Below are positions 43,150 to 53,345 of a stretch of 64,000 nt of DNA, piece after piece. Position numbers and translations under genes: made by a program. The DNA is from Cenococcum geophilum 1.58. Lineage: Eukaryota > Ascomycota > Dothideomycetes > Gloniales > Gloniaceae. The DNA lies in NCBI GenBank assembly GCA_001692895.1, contig KV748253.1, positions 489,434 through 553,433 on the forward strand, in the 5' to 3' direction. How positions within the stretch are numbered: the first letter of the stretch is position 1; each line of letters starts with the position of its first letter. The notes under the pieces are model-generated. The model saw only the letters and a program-made list of their open reading frames with translations, had not been told where the DNA came from and searched no databases.

Positions 43150-43875
43150 GGGAAATGCGTATAGGGTTGTAGGAGTTGGTTCTGTCAGTCATGCCTAGCA
43201 TATAAATTTTGAATATGAATCGAAGTGGCCAGAATAGCGTGCCGCCTCGTTATACTCTAGTGTAAATGTGCAATGTGCAATCTTCATCATATGGTCCTGA
43301 GTCGCTAGGTTTCTTTCTACAGCCAATTGAAGCATTGGCACAATCCAAACGTCTGGTTAGAAGTCTGTGTAAACTTGAAAGGCTTGGTGAGCAGTTCACT
43401 TATTAATATGGCTGCAGTTGAGTCCTCGTGCGTTTGTCAAGATGTGTTTAACAATGGTCTAGTTACTAAAATCCTCGTCTGCAAAAAAGAGTAAACAGCC
43501 TGGCTGATAAAAGGTGACATCTCCGCCATTGTTGGAAGTCCAGTGTTGGGATACAGTCAAACCGTACTAAATATGCCAAGTGACAAACGCGCTACGTCAA
43601 TCATTCTACGAGTACATGGAGAGAAATGAAACACAGTATGTGCAGTATGGGTAAGTTATTACAACAGCGTACTAGACTACCTCGTAGTAAACCAGCCACC
43701 TTTCCGGTCCATCAGATAGAAAGACCCCGGTAAATGTGCCAAATTGATCAGAAATGGCCTTTCGAAAGATCCAGCCCGCCCCCCAATAGCTCCCACCAAT
43801 CTTCCAGAAACGCCCCGAACATGAGATTGTAGTAAAGTGGAGTAGTGATTTCGCCGATTACGCCGATTATGTAAA
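43150..43875. other. Convergent 3' intergenic region
   Basis: ROK1 (plus) and the Boi-like gene (minus) end facing each other. Nothing beyond their 3' ends is seen. Confidence 0.6.
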
Positions 43876-46800
43876 TTATGCAGATATCTCTTTCTCCGCG
43901 CTCTCGCCTAGCGATGTCATGCTCTTTGTCTTCTTCTCCCTGCTTTCAGCGTACTCGAGAAGGGCCTTGGCGTCGTCGAGGCCTGAGATAGCTAGGCCTT
44001 TCTTATCATCATGTTCTTCTGCTTCCTCCTTCAAGCTATCCTCTTTTGATTTCTTGCTCTTCTCATCTTCAGACTTCTTCTCGTCATCATCGCCCATGAG
44101 TGCCGGCGGTCGTTGACGCATTGCTCGCGCCTTGGCAAGCGATATTGTCTTCTGTTGATAAGTACTAACGACTTCGAACGTCTCATCACGATCGATAGTA
44201 GCTTTCATCAGCGCTGCCATCCAAAAACGGCCCTGTTGGATGTTGTCTACCGCGAAATAATGGACAATTGGCTTCGTGAACTGCACACCCTTCTGAAGAC
44301 CGCTTCGTGGCGGGACAAGCTTGAAGATGAACATGCCTGATGTGTCCCCTTCAATCGCCAGCGCGGTAGCCGCTTCGGTCGAAGCGGTGGTAGGTATCTG
44401 AGCATTTTGGGGCGAAGATGGAGAGGATGCAGCTCTTGTAATTGTTGCATGGAGCCCAGTTATGCGTTCGTTATTAGCAGGAAGCACTCGATGTGAGGAA
44501 ATGTCTATGAGTCCTTTCTCTTCCGTATCGAACTCTGTATAGAAATAGGATAGGCGACGTCCGCGAAGAACGAATAGTCGCGTCTTCCACGTCGTCATAA
44601 GATTTGAAGACTTCTTCTTCATCCAACCGCTATAGTCACAACCAACCATCGCATCACGTGGAGTTATCAGTTGCCTGCCGAGTCGGTAGGCGCTAGTGTT
44701 ATTCTTTTTCTTTGATTTCCGGCGTGTACTGCTCGAAGTAGGAGTTACGTTGCTTGAGCTGCCAGTGGAATGCTTGGCCATCTCCGGGTTCTCAAGGTCG
44801 AAGCTTTTGGAAGTCCCGGAGGGTGTGCTGGAGCCAGTTCTTGTCGGCGAGTTTATTGGCGATTCTTTGATAGGTGAAGGTGCTGCATCTGAGCCATGCG
44901 AAGAGATGAGTGCCTTCTCGCTCCCAGTGATGGCGTCTGATATCGCTCGAAGGCCTGTGGCACGAGGTTTTCTGGCAAAATGCGAATGGCTTTGTCCCGT
45001 AGGAGCCGGTGATGCCCGCCCTAACGATGATGTCTCACTTCCGGGGAGATTGGGAGATGATGCAATCGCATCTATGCTAGGCGAGTTGCCATACTCCAAC
45101 TTGGTGACTGTAGGGGAGAGGTCATTTGCTAGTTTTAACGGTTTAACAAATTCGAAGGCGCTTGAGATACGGTGTCCCTTTGGACTTGTGCCATAGTAAA
45201 CTTTAGCAGCGGGTGAGACTGGGCTGATAGATTCTCCCCCAATCGAATCCGTGCTACCGGTTCTACTCTGGCGTTTATACGCGGCATGTCGTGTTGCTTC
45301 GGTACTATAACTTGGAGTTTTAGAATGAGTCGGGCTGTGACTGTCCTTCTTTCGCAACACATTTCGCGCTTTTCGGTTGTCGACTTCTCCGCCGGAGAAG
45401 TAGCCACGATCCAGTTCAATTGGAGACACTATTGTCATGCCTAATTCCAGGGTTGGTGTGTCAAAAGCTATTCCGTCTGTACTGAGCGAGTGCGTGTGGG
45501 CAGGTGAGGAAGGTTGCGTTAGCTCTTTTGGCTTTTGTGAAGATCCCATTGTCCAATTTCGATCGAATGATGGTTGCTTCTTGTGAGAGGTTTGAGTAGG
45601 AGGGGGTGTTTGCGCCTGACTAAGTGAGTGAGGTGTTGGCGAGTTTACTGAGAAGTCGATAGATGAATGCCGCCGGTTGTGATTGAGATTACGGACCGAC
45701 GCCGCTGACGGGCGTGTAGGGCTTGTAGGGCTTGCAGGACTTGCAGGATTTGCAGGGCTCGTAGGCCCCGGTGAGGGAGTAACGTTTACTAAGGGCGATG
45801 TGGCATCCATTATAGTACTGGGGGACTGTCCAATTTGAGTACTTGCTCGAGCTTGAGCAGGCCTGGTTGGTGGGGTCCTTGACCCTGAGCCTTCCATTAA
45901 ACTTGGAATTCGTGGGAGTACAGTTCCCATTGAAGTGCTTCGGTTGCGATTTGTGTCATTGTTAGCTTCCTCAACACCATCATAGTTAGTGATGGCTTTC
46001 GCTCCGTCGCGCGCAGTTTTGACTTCCTGTTGTAGCGCCTTAATTTTCAGCCAAGTGCGAAGCCTGGGTCCCACTGGTCCTAGTTCAAACTCCTTTAGGA
46101 ATATAGTTGCCTGATCCATGCCCAACAAAACTTCCCCAGAAATTTCCTGTTCTCGAAAGATATCGCAATGCCGTTTTTCGACACCAACATCTTCTAGATA
46201 TTCAGCCACACGTGCAGGCGTCCAAGAAGTTACTTCTTCCTCGGTGTGCAGGTTTTCTTCCTCCTCATCAGTTTCTTGGCCATTGATATACGATAAGCGG
46301 TGGTCCAAATGATTGCTATATTCGCTTCCCGAATCATTGGGGCTTCTAAGATCTTTTAAAATGATGCTATGCCTTGGAGTGTGCATGTCAGTTATGTGCT
46401 CGTCGATCACGCTCAGAGTTTCGTTCATGACGGGGCTTCCTTGATCTCCACTTAATGCTCCACTCAATGCTATGCTAAGAGTTCTTGTAGCCGTCGTTGA
46501 AGGGAGAGATGATCGGTTGTTGAGAGTGGATGGAGTTGTAATTTGTAGTGGAGTGGTTGACGGAGATTGGGTTACCGGTTCAGGAGAGGAGGGTTCTACT
46601 AAAGTAGATTCATCTGCTGGAGCAACAGATGGAGGCGGAGGAGTCCTAGAAACTGTCATGCCAGGCTGGACCGTAGGTGTTTCATGGACTGGAGCTGCAG
46701 GTTCTGAGGGCGATTGAGGGGTCGAGCGTTGCTGTATAGTAGTAGTGAGCGTTGCTCGTGGAGCCGGCCTTGTGTAGACTGTTGATAACAAAGTTAGACT

Positions 46801-47171
46801 TTTGGATCGGCCTTTGAATAAGGTTCATTGTGCCGGGTGGTTGATGATGTGAATAAAAGCGCACCTTCGGGGAAAAGACCAGTGTTTCCATTCTGCAAAT
46901 GTCGTCCAAGGAACCAGCCATCTCCAAAATCATCGTCGCGCTCAATAAGCTCGATTCGGTCTCCTCTGGCCAAACTTAATTCATCAGGGCTCCGAGCTTG
47001 GAATTCGTCTGCATGCAACAAGTCAGCCCAGGCTTTGAGCAACTGAGGCATCCCACATGACAGGGTGTTCAACAGACTAAACGAGAATCAAAATTAATGG
47101 CAAAGTCACTTACGAATAACAAGGAGAATGTCGCCAGGTTGGGCATTCTCAGTCTGCGTTCGCGAGGCCAT
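43876..47171 (-). CDS. Boi/Pob1-type polarity protein (SH3-SAM-PH)
   Basis: Scaffold of the kind that links Cdc42/formin signalling to exocytosis at growth tips. Exons on the minus strand: 47171-47114, 47008-46865, 46778-43876, giving 1034 residues in frame. SH3 domain about 12-68 (ALAR-type core LARGDRIELIE, then GWFLGRHL), SAM domain about 250-315 (WTPARVAEYLEDVGV), PH domain about 784-926 (GWMKKKSSNLMTTWKTRLFVLRG), with long Ser/Pro/Thr-rich linkers between. This order is that of yeast Boi1/Boi2 and fission yeast Pob1. A 9-bp repeat near 45711-45775 encodes repeated Ser-Pro-Thr/Ala triplets. It ends in a Lys/Glu-rich, probably helical tail. Confidence 0.93.
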
Positions 47172-48135
47172 GTTGATAGTATATTCAGCGAGAAAGCGGC
47201 TCTAGAGACAGCGTAAGGTCAAAACGCTGGCATTCACCAACTGCACACGGTGCTGAAGATCATTGCGAAGTCGGAATCTGGCTACCAGCAGATGGAGCGC
47301 ACTTGGGACGGTTGATACGCAGACAACTGGCGTGGCAGGCCTGTGATGCTACTCGTCGCTCATAACCAGGCCGACGATTTAGGACACCGACAAGGCTCCT
47401 CGTCTAGATGAGCGTCGAAGCAAACGTCAACAGAGGGCGAATAGCGCAGTGGCGAACGAGTCCAAGAGGAGGCTATTTTAAGGAAATCGGGGGCAATGCA
47501 CTACTGGCGTTGAAGAACGGTGTTCGAGTGGCAGAGTGGTGGCGCGAATGTCCGGCATTTGTGGTCAAGCGAGGGCGGGCGTCTGAATCGACTTGCCTGC
47601 CTGTCTGTTGGTTGACAGGACTGGTCTGGAGCCGATTATCTGCGCCGCAGCCACTCGCGCAATCTCTATCTTGTTTCTCGCCGCTGGTCTCGCCCATCCT
47701 TGACTCCGTCTCTTCTTTTCTTCTCCAACGGCCGTTGTTCGGGGTGGAGGAGAGGAATTCCGCCCTCCTTTGTTTCTCTGCTTGGCCTCGTGACTCCGCC
47801 GATGAGGGAGTGCACCTGCAGGCTGCAGCAGCCACTACCAAGCCAACGTGCACTAGCTCGTTCCAGACTACACCGCTGCCCTGATATTACAGTATCGACT
47901 TCACTTCTCTTCACTCCAGCTACTTCACTCTTTCAGGCCTAAACAGTCTCGTCATTTACTCACAATCGGTGCCTTTTGGAGTGAAATGATCTGTCCCATC
48001 TCGAAGGGGATATAAACCATGATCACCCGCCTTGATAGGACCTGTCGATTTTGGTTGCTGAAGGATACATCACTAGGACACTTTACCAAGGGCCACCTAC
48101 TGCGCTTCTTGTGACGAGTCGACAGAAACGAGAGA
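47172..48135. promoter_or_regulatory. Shared upstream region of two divergent genes
   Basis: The Boi-like gene (minus) and the SP-RING gene (plus) start 965 bp apart, so both promoters must lie here. No single site could be assigned with confidence. A 158-codon frame (47408-47884) crosses the middle but has no family resemblance. Confidence 0.5.
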
Positions 48136-51100
48136 ATGGCCGCTGGCCGTCGACGACCGGAACCCCAGCCCGATCCTGTGGCCGCGTCTACCTCGACGTT
48201 AAATCACTTCTTGGGAGGAAAGCAGAAGTCATGGATGGTGTCAGGGGCTCAGAACGTCCCGCGCGCTCCGGCGACTCAGTTCCGTCCGCGCCCAGCAAAC
48301 CGAACCAACGTCTATACCGCACCACAACCGAACCAGTCGTCCACTTCGAGAATTTCACGAAGCCAGTCGCAGGAAAATCTTGAGAGGCACCCGGCCTCCA
48401 ATTCAACCTCCCCGCAGCTTGCCAACACCCTGTCACCTCGAAAGGATGTGCTTCCAAGGCCTATAGCCGATGCAATTCTGCTTTCTCCAGCACCAAGCGA
48501 CGACCTCAACACCGACCCAACTAATAATGCGGCTAATCGGACTGAGGATGGCGCAGGTAGAGGAACAGGGGCTGCGGACAACATTTCCAACCATAATAGT
48601 GGTCGCGGACGGCAAAATGGTGCGTTTACCCCAGAGGGGCAAATGGTTACAGCTAGAAAGAGGCCAATGGAACCAGATGTCTTGGCTATGAATAAACGCC
48701 ACGCCTCGGAGAAAATGCAAGCACTTAGAGCGACGGGGATTGAAATGCTTCTACAATCCCAAACCATAAATGCTGCGCGAGTGCAGGCGCAGCATGAAGT
48801 CATTCTGGCCAAAGCACAGGCTTTGGCGCAAGCACAGGCTTTGGCGCAGGTAGAATCACGGTCTCGTGAGCAAGCGCAACTTCAGGATCGAAATCCGGCA
48901 GAAGCAGTCGCGCAATCAATGGCACACATCCAGGACGCTCAGGTTCAGGCTCAGGCTCAGACTCAGGCCCAAGCTCAAACGAGCGTCCAAGCTGATGCCC
49001 AAGTCAGGACAGAAGCAGCAGCAGCAACAGAAGCACAACAACGCCATCGTCAATCTCCAGCTCCGACTGACGATTACTTCACATCTGATGATTGTAACCA
49101 ACCACTTCGGCACTTAATTTCGCGTTTTGGTGGTATGCATGGCTTTCAAATCAGAGATGGACAAAGGATACGCCTCCTGAAAGAGGCTGTCGATTCAAAA
49201 GACTTTGCTTACCTCTCCATCCATCAGTATTTCTGCCTCGCAACCGTTAATTATAATTCACTTCCACCAAATTTAAGAGCTCTTCCAGCTTTACCAAAAG
49301 CACTGGATTGCATCAGCCAAGTGCTTGACTCAAATTCCAACATATCACCCTGGCTTGTTCAATGGTTCTCTGACTTTCCAATGCCATTAGGACAAATTGC
49401 AATTAGCTGGCCAACTAAATATAAACAGCAACAAGAGGCTTTTGCTAGGTTTGCCGACCGTACAGGTATGCACTTCTTTGATCTGAAGCGCCGTTGTGTA
49501 GAACGGCGTTATCCTCCACTCGTACGAGAACTATTTGAGGAACTTGGAATCGTGTCCGCTGTATTTCAGCGCGTTGTTTTCCTTGCAACACTGCGAAGTT
49601 TTTGGGCTCAGACAGGTGGCCAGATGTCTCCACTAGTATCACAGGCTGAAGATTTGTTCCACAAGAATCAAGCCGAGTATCACAGACGAGTAACTCAAAA
49701 GCAAACACCTCCTCAAATACTGCTGTACAGCAAAGCCGAGATTTCTCGGGAAAATGAAAATTACGGTCGTCGTTATAAACTACTACATCTTCAGCATGAG
49801 AACATGTTTCCTAGAAGAGGGAGTTTTCCGCCAAATGCATCTCCTCAACAAGGTCAGCCACAACAACGACAGCAATCACAACGGCCGCAACAACCGCAAC
49901 AGCTGCAGCGTCGTAGAGGAAGGCCACCTTTTGAATTGAATTTGCCCAGAAGGGCTTCGAACCCAGTGGTACAGCCACAAAATTTGAGGTGGGGTGATCC
50001 TCGAGTTGGAGTGGTTCGACCGCCCGTTACTGTTGTCAGCAGTGGTGCTAGAGCAATATTTGAGCAACCATCAATCGCTTCAGTACCCGCGGTTCAGCAG
50101 CACCGGCAAGTTCATCAACAGCCTCGGCGTGGACTGCTGTTTCCTCCTCGGGGCTCAATAAGGGCTCAACCATCCCAACCTAATCCTACTCAATCTGCTC
50201 TCCATCAGGCTCATCTGAGGAGCCCTATACTGAAGCCCGAGCAAGGGACACCAGAATCTGACCCAAAGGTGCTCTATCAATTTGTCAAAGGTTTTGCCAT
50301 ACTCCCGACCACGCTGGATGCCAATGCACCAACGCAACTTTGGAAATTTAAAGTTTCTGAAAAGGACGTTAAGACTATACCTAAGGATCAGCCAGGGCAG
50401 TTAGGTGAGCCGCCAACTCGGGCAATAGGCGAGCAGACCCAGACATACCGCCTCCGTTCCATCAAGTGGACATCTCCTCGAGCACCAGATGAATCCGCCT
50501 GGATGGCTGCTGACAATTCGTGGCTGCCGTATGCGTACTTCAAACTGAATGAACATATACTGCACCCACGAAAGAAACTGCATAACGGCAAAGATCTTCC
50601 CATCGACCTCACTCCACATCTCAAAGAAGGCGAAAATTCCTTACAGATAGCTGTAATGCATCAGATACCCAATCGAGCACCGCTCAACTGCGCCTTGGCA
50701 ATCGAGATTGTTGGGGTAAAGAGCCATGAAGAGATCAAACAAGACTGCTTTATGATGAATCGTATTCCAATTAAGCAGGTTAAGGCTGCAATTAAGACAA
50801 GCCTGGCAGGCCTCGATGGAGATGACGAAATTGCAATTGTCAGCAGTAACATTTCCATCAATTTGTTTGATCCGTTCAGTGCCTGCCGCATTTTTGATGT
50901 CCCGGTCCGTGGAAGGGAATGTTTGCACCACGATTGTTTCGACCTCGAAACCTTCCTCCAAACCCGCAGACGGAAGCAACCGACATGGCCGACTGCCGTT
51001 GATGAATGGAAATGCCCACTATGCAAAGCGGATGTGCGGCCACAAAACCTAATGGTTGACGGCTTCATGGGGGAAGTGCGAGCAAAGCTGTTCGAACAGA

Positions 51101-51297
51101 ACATGCTCGACACGCGGGCTATTGTGGTGGAGCAGGATGGCAGCTGGAAGCCGAAGCCCGAGGTTATAGACAAAAAGGGCGTTCAGGATCGTGACAGTCC
51201 TGACAAAGACGACCTAGGTTCGGCGCGCGCAACTCAATCCGCGTCCGCGCCACCGACGTCTCGTCCAGATGCCATGGTCATTGACCTCAGCGATTGA
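48136..51297 (+). CDS. SP-RING (MIZ) zinc-finger protein, likely SUMO E3 ligase
   Basis: Single-exon protein of 1053 residues. Near the C-terminus is an SP-RING: C917, then C929-L-H931 and C934-F-D, then C960-P-L-C963, the pattern of PIAS/Siz/Zmiz SUMO ligases that bind the E2 Ubc9. The segment before it (about 730-900) is conserved-looking and may be the PINIT-like substrate domain. The N-terminal half has an Ala/Gln-rich stretch (about 215-300, many Ala-Gln pairs, probably coiled coil) and a Gln/Pro-rich stretch (about 575-595). It closes with an acidic, possible SUMO-interacting end (MVIDLSD). A nuclear role is expected. Whether it matches Siz1 or a Zmiz-like ligase is not decided. Confidence 0.85.
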   Translation: MAAGRRRPEPQPDPVAASTSTLNHFLGGKQKSWMVSGAQNVPRAPATQFRPRPANRTNVYTAPQPNQSSTSRISRSQSQENLERHPASNSTSPQLANTLSPRKDVLPRPIADAILLSPAPSDDLNTDPTNNAANRTEDGAGRGTGAADNISNHNSGRGRQNGAFTPEGQMVTARKRPMEPDVLAMNKRHASEKMQALRATGIEMLLQSQTINAARVQAQHEVILAKAQALAQAQALAQVESRSREQAQLQDRNPAEAVAQSMAHIQDAQVQAQAQTQAQAQTSVQADAQVRTEAAAATEAQQRHRQSPAPTDDYFTSDDCNQPLRHLISRFGGMHGFQIRDGQRIRLLKEAVDSKDFAYLSIHQYFCLATVNYNSLPPNLRALPALPKALDCISQVLDSNSNISPWLVQWFSDFPMPLGQIAISWPTKYKQQQEAFARFADRTGMHFFDLKRRCVERRYPPLVRELFEELGIVSAVFQRVVFLATLRSFWAQTGGQMSPLVSQAEDLFHKNQAEYHRRVTQKQTPPQILLYSKAEISRENENYGRRYKLLHLQHENMFPRRGSFPPNASPQQGQPQQRQQSQRPQQPQQLQRRRGRPPFELNLPRRASNPVVQPQNLRWGDPRVGVVRPPVTVVSSGARAIFEQPSIASVPAVQQHRQVHQQPRRGLLFPPRGSIRAQPSQPNPTQSALHQAHLRSPILKPEQGTPESDPKVLYQFVKGFAILPTTLDANAPTQLWKFKVSEKDVKTIPKDQPGQLGEPPTRAIGEQTQTYRLRSIKWTSPRAPDESAWMAADNSWLPYAYFKLNEHILHPRKKLHNGKDLPIDLTPHLKEGENSLQIAVMHQIPNRAPLNCALAIEIVGVKSHEEIKQDCFMMNRIPIKQVKAAIKTSLAGLDGDDEIAIVSSNISINLFDPFSACRIFDVPVRGRECLHHDCFDLETFLQTRRRKQPTWPTAVDEWKCPLCKADVRPQNLMVDGFMGEVRAKLFEQNMLDTRAIVVEQDGSWKPKPEVIDKKGVQDRDSPDKDDLGSARATQSASAPPTSRPDAMVIDLSD

Positions 51298-52216
51298 GCC
51301 AAGCGTAATCTCGTCACACAAACTCAAGCTATACAAAGCCCCTAAACGGGCTCTTATTATACGTTCCCCCCCCTCTTCCCCTGTGCCGCTCATTACACCA
51401 ATATTACGACCAACCACCCCAGGCCCGCCCGCTAGTACAGGCGCTAGACCACCTCAAGCCACTATTTCTCACCAATACACACTTTCTTATACATGCTTAC
51501 CCCCTTCATCTCACAACTTTGTCCATGCAACTACTTATTATTATACCTCTTATACTACTTATTTCCTTTGTTTCGGGTGGCTCCGTGTTTTGCTTTCCAG
51601 CTGCTTTTGGTGATTCGGCATACTTACGACTGGCGGCTCTCTTGCATTTTGGACGACTGCGTGCGTGGTTCTGCATTCTATTGATCTTTTTTTCTTTGAT
51701 TCGTTGTAGTATATCTTGCATGGTTATCTGCGGTGTGCGGCGGAAAAGCTGTTGAGCGGAGTTGAGATAGATAGAGGCAAGGATGCGGCAATGGCCATTG
51801 GGCCAAAGGGGCATAACTCAGGGATGTACGAGTATATGGGGGTTAGCTAGGCAGGTCTAGCAGTCCGCTGAGGAAATGAAATACGGGTGTATATTGGTAT
51901 GCGCGGATGAGCTTCCTTGCATCGCCGTGTGTGTGAATGGCTTCGGGATAACACGTCATGAGAGCCGGGTCAATGGTCGGGAAGGTGAGCCATACGCTAT
52001 TTCCATTTGATTGTGAAAGCGTCTTTACACTGCATACAAGAGCTGTAAAGCTACGGGCAAATGCGATCCTTGCATCCTGCTTGGAGCTTGCAACACAAGC
52101 TGAGACATAGCCTCTATCATTCATTCAACCCATCCAGCCGCTTTCGAAATAAGTCCCAGATACCCATCAACCTTTTTCAGAATGCAAAGGACCTAACAGT
52201 GACAGCAGCAACTGAT
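51298..52216. other. Convergent 3' intergenic region
   Basis: The SP-RING gene (plus) and the CCHC gene (minus) face each other tail to tail over 919 bp. No gene is seen; short frames at 51506-51814 and 51843-52124 are unsupported. Confidence 0.55.
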
Positions 52217-53345
52217 TCACCAGGCAGAAGCGCCTTCCCAGCCCGCCTGCTCCTTAACATCCGCGTTTCCATGTGTCCATCCATCAGCACCGGCATCAGC
52301 ATCGGCAGTGCTGGAATCCCAGGCACCTTGCACGCCAGAGCTCGCAGAAGCCTCCCAGCCATTCCCTCCGGCAGGAGCACCCCAGGAGCTAACCTCTTCC
52401 TCCTTCTTGGGCTCCGGGCAGCGTCTAGGGCCATGTCCCACTAAGAAAACGTTAGCAATGTTTCTTGCTCTGGCAGTTCAAGATGCCTGTAGAAGATCGT
52501 TTACTTTGTCCGCAGTTCTTGCACTTGACTCTGGACCAATCGGTTGGTAGAGTGCACTCCTTCGAGATATGGCCTTCGGCGTCGCAGTTACGGCAGATGA
52601 TCTTGCGCTCCTCGGTGCATTCTTTCGAGAGATGGCCCGCGCTGCCGCAGTTGAAGCACTTCCCGGCCGCTCCACCGCCACCGCTTCCACGCTGGCTCGG
52701 TTCCGGGCACTCACGGGCACGGTGGCCTTCTTGACCGCAATTGTGACAGCCTCCACTGCTTCTACCGCCTCTTTGACGGGCGTTGGGGCAGTCCCGCGAC
52801 ATGTGACCCTCTTCGCCACAATTGTAACAAGCTCCTCCCCCACCGCCACCTCTACCGCCTCTCTGTCGCGGTTCGGGACAGTCTCTGGACATATGCCCCT
52901 CCTGGTTGCAGTTGAAGCAAGCCCCGCCGCCACCTCCGCGCTGGCTCGGCTCAGAACATTCACGGGCACGGTGGCCTTCTTGACCGCAGTTGTGGCAGGC
53001 AGCGCCGCTCTTCTTCGGTTCGGTGCAGTCACGGGCACGATGACCCTCCTGGCCACAATTATGGCAGCCGTTGCCAGTCGCGCTATGCGCGTTGGTGGTG
53101 TAGGCACCGAAAGTCCCGGCGTCGGCGGTGGCAAGGGAGCCGTCGACGGTCAGCCCGGCCGCGGCTGCGCTCTCTCGGTCTTTGAAAGCCTGCTTGGCTT
53201 CGCGGTGCTTCTTGCCTGCTCTATGAGAGTTCCAGTCTTTCGTCTTGACGGTCCTCTCGCAGGTCTCGCATTCCGTCCAGATGGGGCCGATGACTTTGTG
53301 CGTGGGGTACGGATTCGGCTCGAAGATGGTGTTGAAATGCACCAT
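52217..53345 (-). CDS. CCHC zinc-knuckle protein with N-terminal C2H2 finger (CNBP/Gis2-like)
   Basis: Probable RNA or single-stranded nucleic acid binding protein. Exons on the minus strand: 53345-52505 and 52440-52217, giving 354 residues. Near the N-terminus is a U1-like C2H2 finger (C26, C29, H41, H47; CETCERTVKTK). Eight CCHC knuckles follow (C-x2-C-x4-H-x4-C), mostly CHNCGQEGHRAREC-like, joined by Gly/Arg-rich linkers. The intron lies inside the eighth knuckle, which is complete only after splicing (CKNCGQMGHGPRRC); reading on through the intron would give a false 297-residue end. The knuckles are so alike at DNA level that they look homogenised by unequal exchange. The C2H2 plus knuckles layout is common in filamentous fungi; the exact role is unknown. 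Confidence 0.88.
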
